A stretch of 64,000 nt of DNA from positions 1-64,000 of the IMG/VR virus record IMGVR_UViG_3300032271_001847. One strand, written 5' to 3'. The notes below the pieces were generated by a model. The model saw nothing but the letters and a program-made list of their open reading frames with translations. It searched no databases and had not been told where the DNA came from. Both the position numbers and the translations under genes were made by a program. Source of the DNA: a virus. Shown in pieces: positions 36,087 to 44,397 of this stretch (positions are counted from its first letter, which is position 1; every line of letters starts with the position of its first letter).

Positions 36087-39000
36087 TGCTTATTCCTAGA
36101 ACGCTTTCGGTGAGTGATGGTACTATTTGGACATCGGTTACCCGTGCTCCACTAATGAATATCTCGTCGGCATCGCACGCGATCTCAAAGAGATCACCAA
36201 ATTTTGCCTGTGCGTTTAGTGGTGTTATCACCACCGATCCAACAATGGTGGCAAGAACCTGATGTATGTATGCAGCCAACTCCGTGAAGAAAAAACTCTG
36301 TCCAAAATCCCAGTTTGAAAGGCTGAAATATTGGTTTACGGCCTGTATTACCAAGCTCTTGACCTCATTATCAGTAACCGTGGTCCCGGGTGTTTTGACA
36401 ACCTTGAATTTTGCTTGATATTCTGGTGCGGCCTGGCTACCAACGATCACCTTGTAACTAACAGGATGCCATATCATCTGATCAGTCATCTGCTTGTATT
36501 GTTCAAGGTCAACAAACGCCGCCTTGAGCTCAGCACTGCTAAGTGGCTGTGGCATGGTTGCCATGCTACCATTGGTGGCTATCCAATTCCTGAGATCAGT
36601 ATCATACGCGGAAGTTAATGTGTACATATCGATTATGTTCATAACCGCCGGATTGATGCGCTGATCAGTCGGAGCAAAATGCTTCCACAAAAAAGAAAGA
36701 TTGTTTCTTCCTATTCGCATCTTATAATCCGGGGTCACATCGATAAAGGTATTTTGTGCATATTGATAGAAAACGCCATTGCTGATGATGTATGCCACTT
36801 CACCGGTTGTCCAGTTGGCATCAGTCGGAGTTGGTAACAATCCTGGATTTGAATAGATGCGCGACGTTGGTATGACAACCGGATACCAATACTGGTATCC
36901 ATCGGACGAGGTTTTCCTATTCCAGAATATCATCCTGCTTGGTATCATCTGCGGATCGACTATTTCATTAAACTCATCCGGGTCGTCTGGAATTCCATAG
37001 TTGTCTCCTTCCCACATCGTGAGACGCACACTGCGAGGATCAGCAAATCCGTCTGGATATATCTGTTGTCCAGTGATTTGCCATAGATAATCTTGAGATA
37101 GTGCTAAACCGGTTGTTGAATCCGGATTGATGCTCAAAACACTGACATAATCAAGCTGTGCCGTATTGGTATTTGGATCAAACACCTTCTTCGTGTTTTC
37201 AAAATAAAAACGATTTTGTCTCTCGCTTTCAAAGATGTATCTCATCGCACGAGAATATATCCTCCACCCTGCACCGGTCCACACAACCTTGATCATCCAG
37301 CTTGCATCCTTATTGGTGCTACTGGTATTTCCAGCAAAATCAAGGCTAAAACTAGAACTCGCGCTAAGATTATCCGACGTGATCACCTTCCATGTAAGAT
37401 CAGATGCATTGTATCTGACTCCAAAAGTAACATGCTTCTGCAATTGTGCCGCTATGGCAATGCTTTCATCCTGTGTAAACGTGGTACGGAAAGATGCGAT
37501 AACATATGATGGCTGGTATCCCTGTCCGAGAAGCGTGCTAATGGTTATGGCACCTTCTCCGCCCGACACCTTTCCGGAAAGATTGATACCAGTACCATCG
37601 CCGATGACACCTATCAATGAAGCTAGGGTGTTTTTTCCGGTAGATGGATTTGAAAACCCAACCAATGATCCTTGCGTTACATATTGAAGCGGGCTGTTGA
37701 CCGGCGCGTTTGTACCAACGGCAACAGCAGTAGATCCGGTGAAAAAAGCACCTGTGCAACTGGTAGTAAGGCTCGTGATGGTCTTCCATACGTATCCAGA
37801 CCCAATATCCACGCGGGGATAGCTGTAATAAAAGAAATTCTTTAGCTCAAGCGCCTGTGTTTGGCTATTAAAGCTGCCATTGACCAACGGCTGTATCTGC
37901 GTATTGACAACAACCAATGCATTGGTTCCAGGGGAATTGACCACGTCTCTCATGTTGAGATCGTTTTCCATGTAAAGGATTCCGTCAGTTCCAAAAACAT
38001 TCAGATCGTTATAGCTACCGGTAGGATCATTTAGATCAAGGTATCGGCTCTGTCCGCTATAAACACGATTCACAGCCTTGTTCTTTAATATCCTTGCATC
38101 CTGCAACGGAAAGAGATTGTAATCTTCACCGTTGACCATTCGATCCTGGGTGTAGTATGTCTGGGGAGCGTTCTGTGCAATGCGATAGTTATCCTCGGTG
38201 CTCTGTGCATTGTTCACGGTGTATTGAAGATTGGTGGTGAACGCCACGTTCCATGCGTTGTTAAGATTGTCCACATATGCAAATGCAAACACCTGATTTG
38301 AAATGTCAGAAGGACGTATCTGATAGGTGAGATTATTGCTAATCCTATGCCATACCCTAACTATTCCAATCGGAACGTTTCCAAAATTTCCGTCAGCAAA
38401 TCGCACGCTGATTTGATCATTTCCATTGCTGTCTCTCGTGACCACGCTATAAATGTTGCGTATGTTCTTATCAATGCTGTTGTAGATGACATTAAATCCG
38501 TTAACGCTAGGAACCTTGGTCCATTTCTTGCTCACCAACCCGGTGCTATCTATCGTTTGAACCCATACGTCGGTCTGGTTAACACCGTCCGTGTCAACAT
38601 CTATCACGCGGTTTGCTAGTGGGAGGCTGCACTGATAGTCCTTGTACTGCATGCTACCTTGTTTAAAATAAAGGAAGAAACCGGTGTTAGCACTGGCATA
38701 TCCATTACCATCGGCACGATAAACGATGTTCCAACTGTTCAACGGATCAGGGTCAATCTCATAAAAATTTCCAGAATTTGCTAGAGATGTGGTGCTACCT
38801 TCATTGAATGTTGCATTTGCCAATTCAAGCTGTACGTTGTTCCCTGCAATGGACGCGGTAAATGGAATCACGCTAAGAGGTATTGAAACGTTGTTCATCT
38901 CATATAGCTGGGTTTCAACACCTGAAACCAATCCCGATTTTGATGGATTTCCAAACGTGTTGGTTGAATTTAGTGTGGCATTCATCACCAATATAAATTG

Positions 39001-39468
39001 TTCAAACCAATCAGGGTTGTTTTGATCATTCCAGATGATTTGCACGTTTTGAAGATTGGTTCCATATGAATCGTATATCGGCTGGTCAGTGATCACAGCG
39101 GTTATCTTCACCAACCCGCTTGCCGGAATGCATCGCTGTGGCTGATAGTTGAGCATGCGTGCTAATCTGAAGATGCTTTCACGGCGAGTTGCCGTGTCAA
39201 GGAAGTTCTCTCGTGTATTGAGATCCATCCTGAAAGCCAGACTTTGTCCAAGATATGCTAACAGATCGATCAATGCAACAAACTCGCTGCTTTCGACCCA
39301 ATCGTTAAAATCCTCCGGATAATTCAACCGTATGTAGTTGATCATCGCAGTGCGTATCGAACTAAAATCATATGCGTTGAAATTGATCTGCGTGAACGCC
39401 GTGTATATGACGCGCCAATCCTCAGCGGCAAAGAGTTGACTCTGTCTCAGTTGTTGTGTGATGGCCAT
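36079..39468 (-). CDS. gp6: Baseplate wedge protein gp6
   Basis: 1,129 residues. The N-terminal region has the strong gp6 signature: INFNAYDFSSIRTAMINYIR, VALIDLLAYLGQSLAFRMDL, FLDTATRRESIFRLARMLNY. The rest is the baseplate J-like core and a C-terminal region ending in FGDLFEIACDADEIFISG. gp6 forms the dimeric core bundle that links neighbouring wedges of the contractile-tail baseplate. It lies 16 bases after gp25 and overlaps the giant gene, the T4 order 25-6-7. T4 gp6 is 660 residues, so this one is much longer, as in cyanophages. Confidence 0.93.
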   Translation of the reverse strand: MAITQQLRQSQLFAAEDWRVIYTAFTQINFNAYDFSSIRTAMINYIRLNYPEDFNDWVESSEFVALIDLLAYLGQSLAFRMDLNTRENFLDTATRRESIFRLARMLNYQPQRCIPASGLVKITAVITDQPIYDSYGTNLQNVQIIWNDQNNPDWFEQFILVMNATLNSTNTFGNPSKSGLVSGVETQLYEMNNVSIPLSVIPFTASIAGNNVQLELANATFNEGSTTSLANSGNFYEIDPDPLNSWNIVYRADGNGYASANTGFFLYFKQGSMQYKDYQCSLPLANRVIDVDTDGVNQTDVWVQTIDSTGLVSKKWTKVPSVNGFNVIYNSIDKNIRNIYSVVTRDSNGNDQISVRFADGNFGNVPIGIVRVWHRISNNLTYQIRPSDISNQVFAFAYVDNLNNAWNVAFTTNLQYTVNNAQSTEDNYRIAQNAPQTYYTQDRMVNGEDYNLFPLQDARILKNKAVNRVYSGQSRYLDLNDPTGSYNDLNVFGTDGILYMENDLNMRDVVNSPGTNALVVVNTQIQPLVNGSFNSQTQALELKNFFYYSYPRVDIGSGYVWKTITSLTTSCTGAFFTGSTAVAVGTNAPVNSPLQYVTQGSLVGFSNPSTGKNTLASLIGVIGDGTGINLSGKVSGGEGAITISTLLGQGYQPSYVIASFRTTFTQDESIAIAAQLQKHVTFGVRYNASDLTWKVITSDNLSASSSFSLDFAGNTSSTNKDASWMIKVVWTGAGWRIYSRAMRYIFESERQNRFYFENTKKVFDPNTNTAQLDYVSVLSINPDSTTGLALSQDYLWQITGQQIYPDGFADPRSVRLTMWEGDNYGIPDDPDEFNEIVDPQMIPSRMIFWNRKTSSDGYQYWYPVVIPTSRIYSNPGLLPTPTDANWTTGEVAYIISNGVFYQYAQNTFIDVTPDYKMRIGRNNLSFLWKHFAPTDQRINPAVMNIIDMYTLTSAYDTDLRNWIATNGSMATMPQPLSSAELKAAFVDLEQYKQMTDQMIWHPVSYKVIVGSQAAPEYQAKFKVVKTPGTTVTDNEVKSLVIQAVNQYFSLSNWDFGQSFFFTELAAYIHQVLATIVGSVVITPLNAQAKFGDLFEIACDADEIFISGARVTDVQIVPSLTESVLGISNG

Positions 39469-39484
39469 TGTTCTCTGTTGTCCT

Positions 39485-39868
39485 TTAGATCATCTGCTGG
39501 CTGCGTTTGTCAAAATTCACAGCAAAAGTTCCATATGCATTAAATGGAACGTAGTATAGGTTCATCAGTATCCGTAGCATTCCGTCTGTTTCGGTAACAT
39601 CGATTGATCCAAGCTGAACACGAGAATCTCTGGATATGACCTGTTCGGCTTCATAGACTATGAGATCTCGAACCTGATCAAGGGGTTCAAAGAGATATTC
39701 CCATATACCACATCCATAACCGGGCATCATCACCCGTTCATTTTTCCTGGTATAAAAATGATTTAGCAGATCCTGCTCCACCATCTTGAGATCAACTAGA
39801 TGTTGGATCCGCGAAGAGCCGACGGTCGAATATCCGACGAATAGATTTTTGCTTGTTAAAGTTGCCAT
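39485..39868 (-). CDS. gp25: Baseplate wedge protein gp25
   Basis: 127 residues matching the gp25/lysozyme-like wedge family: VEQDLLNHFYTRKNERVMMPGYGCGIWEYLFEPLD, then VISRDSRVQLG. gp25 starts sheath polymerisation and joins gp6 and gp53. I chose the ATG at 39868 because the earlier in-frame ATG at 39886 lies within the late promoter. It has no visible ribosome site. First gene of the long late operon. Confidence 0.92.
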   Translation of the reverse strand: MATLTSKNLFVGYSTVGSSRIQHLVDLKMVEQDLLNHFYTRKNERVMMPGYGCGIWEYLFEPLDQVRDLIVYEAEQVISRDSRVQLGSIDVTETDGMLRILMNLYYVPFNAYGTFAVNFDKRSQQMI

Positions 39869-39876
39869 ATTAGCTG

Positions 39877-39885
39877 TATTTATCA
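39877..39885 (-). promoter_or_regulatory. T4-type late promoter, TGATAAATA, for gp25
   Basis: Minus strand, 8 bases before the gp25 start; transcription would start about 3 bases before the ATG. Confidence 0.6.
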
Positions 39886-39965
39886 TGGTAAGAAGGTGGA
39901 GATTTTACGGTTATTGACAGCCATTGATACCAATTAGCACACTGAACGTCTAAGATAGGGATAAC

Positions 39966-40208
39966 ATGCCAACAGTTGAAGAAACCATCCTTGGATATCT
40001 CAAGGATTACACATCGCCAGGATTTACTCCGGCATTAGAACACCGTCTGCTAGAGGATCTAAATCTTGATAGCCTTGACATAGTCGAGCTTTCCATGCAT
40101 CTGGAAGAATCACTCAATATCATTCTCGATGATGACGATGGCATACGAAAATCCAAAACGGTTGGCGATCTTGTTTCTTTCATACGTAAACGCACCGGGT
40201 TACAATGA
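39966..40208 (+). CDS. Acyl carrier protein
   Basis: 80 residues with the ACP fold pattern: helix 1, then LLEDLNLDSLDIVELSMHLEE with the phosphopantetheine-accepting Ser 36 in DSLD, acidic recognition helix, and a final helix ending KRTGLQ. ACPs carry acyl chains on a 4'-phosphopantetheine arm added by a host AcpS-type enzyme. No acyltransferase or ketosynthase is seen nearby. It overlaps the next gene by four bases. Phage ACPs could redirect host lipid or acyl-dependent steps; the role is open. Confidence 0.87.
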   Translation: MPTVEETILGYLKDYTSPGFTPALEHRLLEDLNLDSLDIVELSMHLEESLNIILDDDDGIRKSKTVGDLVSFIRKRTGLQ

Positions 40209-40399
40209 TTACACGATCCGATCAATTGATTGAGGACATTGCCATGGCCATCTATTCAGATAGCTATACCCAATATGGCACTTGCAGTCCGTTGCATTGG
40301 CAAAAAACAAGTGAAACCCAACGAGAGTTTTGCCGAGGGCAAGCAAGGGCAGTGATTGATGTGTTGGTATCAAAAAACATGTTGGTAGTAAAGATCTAA
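40205..40399 (+). CDS. Hypothetical protein, 64 residues
   Basis: Small helical protein with two Cys residues (YGTCSPLHW, EFCRGQARAVIDVL); ATGA overlap with the ACP gene indicates coupling. Family not recognised. Confidence 0.5.
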   Translation: MITRSDQLIEDIAMAIYSDSYTQYGTCSPLHWQKTSETQREFCRGQARAVIDVLVSKNMLVVKI

Positions 40400-40411
40400 G
40401 CAGGGGGCTTC

Positions 40412-40909
40412 ATGGACGTTACCATCAAGGGTCAACATTTTGATCGAGATCAAAAAATACTGATGGTCGATCTCGCAAGATGGTGCGGAAACAAATTACT
40501 CGGTCCTCGTATAAACAAGAACGTGGAACTGCTCATACGCATTGTCAATCCTAAGACGATTGGCATTAACAGGACTTACGGAACATCAGAAGTACACCAT
40601 GATGATGAACGGAGGTATCCTCGCAGTTTCATCATCACCACCACCAACTACTACGGAACGTTACGCACGCTCATGATAGTTGCACATGAAATGTTACACG
40701 TTAAGCAATATGCATTGCGAGAACTAACCTATTGCGGAAGAACCGGGTCGGCTCGCTGGCAAGGTAAGTTGATCGATGAGAACATCGTCGACTATTGGGA
40801 TCTACCGTGGGAGATAGAAGCATATGGCAGGGAGAAGGGTCTTGTATATCAATGGGCACAGGATCGAGGACATGATACCACGGCAAAATGGCACAAGGAG
40901 TTGTTTTAA
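40412..40909 (+). CDS. Zincin-type metallopeptidase-like protein
   Basis: 165 residues with an HExxH motif in a helix (MIVAHEMLHVKQYA; His 92, Glu 93, His 96), followed by WQGKLIDENIVDYWDLPWEIEAYGRE, where a Glu may be the third metal ligand. The pattern resembles small phage zincins. It lies 12 bases after the 64-residue gene. Target unknown; could be host or virion protein processing. It is not a membrane protein. Confidence 0.7.
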   Translation: MDVTIKGQHFDRDQKILMVDLARWCGNKLLGPRINKNVELLIRIVNPKTIGINRTYGTSEVHHDDERRYPRSFIITTTNYYGTLRTLMIVAHEMLHVKQYALRELTYCGRTGSARWQGKLIDENIVDYWDLPWEIEAYGREKGLVYQWAQDRGHDTTAKWHKELF

Positions 40910-41217
40910 TGTCATACGAGTCACCGATAAGAAAAGGTGTATTATACACGGATCTCACCCGGGTCTCTGATGAATTCAATGATTGGAGCCGATGCCTTAC
41001 CGGTGGTTATCAGATAGATTTCAGCACGGTTGAAAAGATGGGTATAGACATGCCCGAGACACCAATGCGGATTACCTTTTCATGCGTGGAAGATCAGGCA
41101 GCATATTTGCTCACATGGACCGAGGAACATGTTGTTGGATTTGACAACATAATCTTACCGATAATATGGCGATCAATGCCAACCATCATCGCCAATGCCA
41201 ACCATCATCGCCAATGA
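40909..41217 (+). CDS. Hypothetical protein, 102 residues, paralogue of the next gene
   Basis: Starts at 40909 overlapping the previous stop; AAGGAG precedes it. Contains DEFNDWSRCL and ITFSCVEDQAAYLLTWTEE, which recur in altered form in the next gene. The 3' end has a 19-base tandem duplication, whose length is not a multiple of three, so the C-terminal residues were probably changed by slippage. Function unknown. Confidence 0.5.
   Translation: MSYESPIRKGVLYTDLTRVSDEFNDWSRCLTGGYQIDFSTVEKMGIDMPETPMRITFSCVEDQAAYLLTWTEEHVVGFDNIILPIIWRSMPTIIANANHHRQ
41174..41211 (+). repeat. Tandem duplication, 19-base unit, two full copies
   Basis: Two perfect copies (41174-41192, 41193-41211) and a 5-base start of a third, at the end of the 40909 gene. 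Confidence 0.9.
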
Positions 41218-41309
41218 CATCATCGGCGTGTCGCCAATGACCGGTCCAATTGGTTCTATATTTGCCCTAAGGAGCCGATATCTGCCATCCACACCGGAGG
41301 ATCCCACGG

Positions 41310-41711
41310 ATGGAAAATGATCGTCATCTTGCTCCACAGCGAGCAGGGGTCCTTGATGACCGTAAATGGTTCACCAACGAGTTCAAGGATTGGATCAGCA
41401 AGAAGTGCCGCGGGCTCGTATCTATAAAAAAGATCAGGCCCGATGATGACCCCCACATACCCGTGTGGTACATTGAATTTGAAAATGATGAAGAGCGCGT
41501 GGAGTATCTGCTCACATGGATCGAGCCAGCCCCTGAACTCACCGTGGAAGAGATCATGTCATGGACCCTCAGCTATGAGATCGAAAAGGAGATCAATTCC
41601 GAAATACTGGAAAAAATCTCCAGCTCCGCGAGTCCATCCTCTCACAATTCCGATCAGTGGGTAAAAAAGGGCAATCTCTGGTTGCGACCCCTCAAGGACC
41701 GATTGACATAG
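41310..41711 (+). CDS. Hypothetical protein, 133 residues, paralogue of the previous gene
   Basis: Shares with the 40909 protein the elements NEFKDWISKKCRG and IEFENDEERVEYLLTWIEP. The remaining C-terminus is Ser-rich and ends KDRLT. GGAGG precedes the ATG at good distance. The two genes are a diverged tandem pair. Function unknown. Confidence 0.5.
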   Translation: MENDRHLAPQRAGVLDDRKWFTNEFKDWISKKCRGLVSIKKIRPDDDPHIPVWYIEFENDEERVEYLLTWIEPAPELTVEEIMSWTLSYEIEKEINSEILEKISSSASPSSHNSDQWVKKGNLWLRPLKDRLT

Positions 41712-41730
41712 CTGTACGCCGTGCTATTAT
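41703..41730 (+). promoter_or_regulatory. Sigma70-type promoter (TTGACA, 16 bp, TATTAT)
   Basis: TTGACA at 41703-41708 and TATTAT at 41725-41730, spacer ending in GC. It overlaps the end of the previous gene and serves 41758. Confidence 0.8.
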
Positions 41731-41757
41731 GCTCGCATGGAACGACAGGAGCACGGT

Positions 41758-42447
41758 ATGACCATCACTGCCGAGGAAATGATCTGCTCGCTGGCTGGCA
41801 TGTGCAACCGTGCCAGTACCACGGACGGTGCCGGCTTCAGTAAAATGGATGCTGATTTTGGCCATAGCCTTGCACAGTGGGCAAACCAGGGCCGTACATG
41901 GACCAACAAGCAGGCCTGTGCTGCATTGAAGATGCTGCGCAAATACCAGCGCCAGCTCGGCGGCAAGGAGTTCATGGATGGTTGGTTGAAAAATCCAATC
42001 TTCCGGTGCCAGCCGATAAACACCGACGTTCCGTCCAATAACGAGACGATGTCTCACCCTGATCGGGTGCTGTCGAGCAACGGCAGCAATGCGGTTTTCA
42101 GCTTTCGTTATGATGCGGCGTTGGTTTCAGACATCAAGAACATCCGTGGAACGCACAGGGACAGGAAGTTTTGGGCAAACTGGGAACCCGTTTCAAAAAC
42201 ATGGTTGGTTCCAGTCAATGAAACCAGCATCTGGTCCATCATGGATGTTGCCGAAAAACACGGTTTCACCATCGAAGAACGATTTCTTTCCTATCTGGAT
42301 CAGGTGAGAGAAAAGACCGAAGAAAGCCGTACCATGCTAGCCCTAAATGATGGGCGTAACGTGGTCATGGTTGGTAATACGATCGTGATTTCCATTGCCG
42401 ATGCGGCAATACTTGAGGAGTTTGAACGTGAACTTGCAGAATCCTGA
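41758..42447 (+). CDS. HARP-domain-like accessory protein of the SNF2 helicase
   Basis: 229 residues. The central segment (FSFRYDAALVSDIKNIRGTHRDRKF, WEPVSKTWLVPVNE) resembles the HARP module of SMARCAL1-type annealing helicases, which binds DNA forks. The N-terminal part (FSKMDADFGHSLAQWANQGR, WTNKQACAALKMLRKYQ) is helical. AGGAG before 41758 decides the start; an ATG at 41737 is too near the promoter. The SNF2 gene follows after two mini-genes. In other genomes such modules are fused to the helicase, so this may be the separated N-terminal part. Moderate confidence in the HARP assignment. Confidence 0.6.
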   Translation: MTITAEEMICSLAGMCNRASTTDGAGFSKMDADFGHSLAQWANQGRTWTNKQACAALKMLRKYQRQLGGKEFMDGWLKNPIFRCQPINTDVPSNNETMSHPDRVLSSNGSNAVFSFRYDAALVSDIKNIRGTHRDRKFWANWEPVSKTWLVPVNETSIWSIMDVAEKHGFTIEERFLSYLDQVREKTEESRTMLALNDGRNVVMVGNTIVISIADAAILEEFERELAES

Positions 42448-42586
42448 CATGAAAGAAACACAGGTAATGGACGAACGCCAGGAAATCATTGATTTCTTCA
42501 GTAACATGGAGGTCATTCATGGAACCGTGTTTGATGACGGGCGCAGATGGTGTGGGTTGTGTCTAGCACCTCGGTTCATGTGCTAA
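42428..42586 (+). CDS. Mini-protein, 52 residues
   Basis: GTG start at 42428 preceded by GAGGAG at 42415-42420; alternatively ATG at 42449 without clear ribosome site. Overlaps the previous gene end. Contains RQEIIDFFSNMEVIHG and ends CGLCLAPRFMC (four Cys-type positions). Function unknown. Confidence 0.4.
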   Translation: MNLQNPDMKETQVMDERQEIIDFFSNMEVIHGTVFDDGRRWCGLCLAPRFMC

Positions 42587-42589
42587 CCG

Positions 42590-42727
42590 ATGGTTGACAA
42601 TCCATGGACCGAACGCACCTGTTTACAATGCAAGGCAATCTGGCCCGAGTTCCTTGACATCGTTGCTACCGAGATGATGGAAGACGATGACTTCCAGAAT
42701 GGGTTTGATAATGTTGTCATCAACTAA
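42590..42727 (+). CDS. Mini-protein with CxxC, 45 residues
   Basis: Begins MVDNPWTERTCLQCKAIWP and continues acidic. It follows the previous mini-gene by 3 bases. The CxxC pair could bind zinc together with a partner. Weak ribosome site. Function unknown. Confidence 0.4.
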   Translation: MVDNPWTERTCLQCKAIWPEFLDIVATEMMEDDDFQNGFDNVVIN

Positions 42728-42730
42728 CGG

Positions 42731-42758
42731 TTGACCTTTCGGCAAAATCTGCTACTAT
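42731..42758 (+). promoter_or_regulatory. Sigma70-type promoter (TTGACC, 16 bp, TACTAT)
   Basis: TTGACC at 42731-42736 and TACTAT at 42753-42758, spacer ending in GC, before the SNF2 gene. Confidence 0.75.
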
Positions 42759-42782
42759 AGGGCATCAAACGAGGAGCCTATC

Positions 42783-44387
42783 ATGCTTTCGGTTGCTGCC
42801 ACGATTAATAATACCCGTAAGATCATCCGTCTTGCCACCAAACACGGTCTCAATGTGGATCCTAAGCTGCATGAGATCCTTGATGGCATTCCTCGGGTAC
42901 AGGTGTTGCCTGGGTTTGCTTTCAAGCTCAAGGATTTCCAAGCCGACGGGGTGGCCTGGTTGGAAAAGCAAGACGGCCGTGGATTGCTCGCCGACGAGCA
43001 GGGTACCGGCAAGACCGTCCAGGTGATGGCCTACATCCACAAGTGCCAGGTTCTTCCTGCCCTGATCGTGGTGCCCAACACGCTGAAACTGAACTGGCGA
43101 AACGAGATCATCGCCATGACCGGTCAGCGCTATCGCATCAACATTGTGGGGAAGGCCTATAGCAAGCGACAAACCGCCAAGCGAGCATCCAGGCATCCCA
43201 ACGTCATCTACAGCAAGGTTCCTACCGCAGGGTGCGATATCTACGTCATCAACTACGATATCCTTTCCGCCAACTGCGAACAGCTTGAAAATCTTGGACT
43301 TCAGTTCATGGCCGTGGATGAAAGCCACAAGATCAAAAATCCGGATGCCAAACGAACCCAGGCCATGCAACGACTGGCCGTCGGCGGGTATGACACCAAA
43401 CTCAAGGGTGGCAAGCGTGAGCGTGTGACGTTTGGCCCTGGTATTGGACGAGTTACGCTAATGTCCGGTACTCCACAAGTCAATAAGCCTTTAGAGTTGT
43501 GGACGTCAGTTAGCACGGTAGCCCCATGGGTTCCAGAGTTCAGTACGTTTACCCGCTTTGCATTCCGATACTGTAATCCCCAGAACGATGGCCACGGATG
43601 GAACTTTTCGGGGTCCAGCAATACCGCCGAGCTCAACCAACTGCTAACCGGCCATTGCATGATGCGACGCATCAAGGCTGATGTGCTCAAATCCCTTCCG
43701 GCCAAGACTTGGTCAACCATTCCTCTGGACTTTGACCGCCGCGAGTATGACCAAGTTGAGGCTGCATTCAACGGAATCAATTGGCAGGCCGGCATGGAGA
43801 CATTGATCCGGTTTGGTGGTAATCCGGCCAAGAGCGACGAGCCGATCGTTGCGATCCAGAAGCTGAAGGAAATTGCAGGGTACGCCAAGCTCAAGAGTGC
43901 GATTGAATGGATTCAAGATTATACTGAAGAAGGTCGCAAGTTGGTGGTGTTTGCTCACCATCGCAATGTGATCACAAATATCCAGAGCGAGTTGGAGAAA
44001 AATCAAGAATACGTTGGTAAAGTTCAGGTTATCATGGGCGGCGTCAGCAATGATGAGCGCGATTCAGCTGTTCAAGCGTTCCAGAACGATCCCACTGTTC
44101 GCGTTATCATTGTGTCAATCCAGGCCGGCGGATTTGGATTGACTCTCACGGCTGCCTCAGCAGTGGCATTTGTTCAAATTCCTTGGTCGCCGGCAGAATT
44201 ACAGCAGTGTGCTGACCGAGTGCACCGGGTGGGTCAAACTGCCAGCAGTGTTCAGATTTTTGTTCTCACTGCCGAAGGTACCGTCGAAGACGATCTAGCT
44301 GAGATGATCATGAGCAAGGCATCGGTCATGGATGAGGTACTAGACGGTGGGCGCAGTGTCAATTATGTTGACCTCGGAGTCGCTTGA
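42783..44387 (+). CDS. SNF2-family DNA helicase/translocase (SMARCAL1-like)
   Basis: 534 residues with all SNF2 motifs: Q-type FKLKDFQADGVAWLE, Walker A DEQGTGKTVQ (about residue 71-80), VVPNTLKLNWRNE, DESHKIKN, LMSGTP, then helicase C with VVFAHHRNVI, GGVSNDERDSAVQAF, GGFGLTLTAASAVAF and motif VI QCADRVHRVGQ. Such proteins translocate on double-stranded DNA and remodel forks or protein complexes. It lacks its own HARP part, but such a module is encoded just upstream at 41758. GAGGAG precedes the ATG and it has its own promoter. A convergent homing gene starts 10 bases beyond its end. Confidence 0.92.
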   Translation: MLSVAATINNTRKIIRLATKHGLNVDPKLHEILDGIPRVQVLPGFAFKLKDFQADGVAWLEKQDGRGLLADEQGTGKTVQVMAYIHKCQVLPALIVVPNTLKLNWRNEIIAMTGQRYRINIVGKAYSKRQTAKRASRHPNVIYSKVPTAGCDIYVINYDILSANCEQLENLGLQFMAVDESHKIKNPDAKRTQAMQRLAVGGYDTKLKGGKRERVTFGPGIGRVTLMSGTPQVNKPLELWTSVSTVAPWVPEFSTFTRFAFRYCNPQNDGHGWNFSGSSNTAELNQLLTGHCMMRRIKADVLKSLPAKTWSTIPLDFDRREYDQVEAAFNGINWQAGMETLIRFGGNPAKSDEPIVAIQKLKEIAGYAKLKSAIEWIQDYTEEGRKLVVFAHHRNVITNIQSELEKNQEYVGKVQVIMGGVSNDERDSAVQAFQNDPTVRVIIVSIQAGGFGLTLTAASAVAFVQIPWSPAELQQCADRVHRVGQTASSVQIFVLTAEGTVEDDLAEMIMSKASVMDEVLDGGRSVNYVDLGVA

Positions 44388-44397
44388 TCATACCTCG

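Noticed and set aside
42593-42598. TTGACA within a mini-gene
   Set aside because: No -10 sequence at the right distance; it arises from the codons Val-Asp-Asn.
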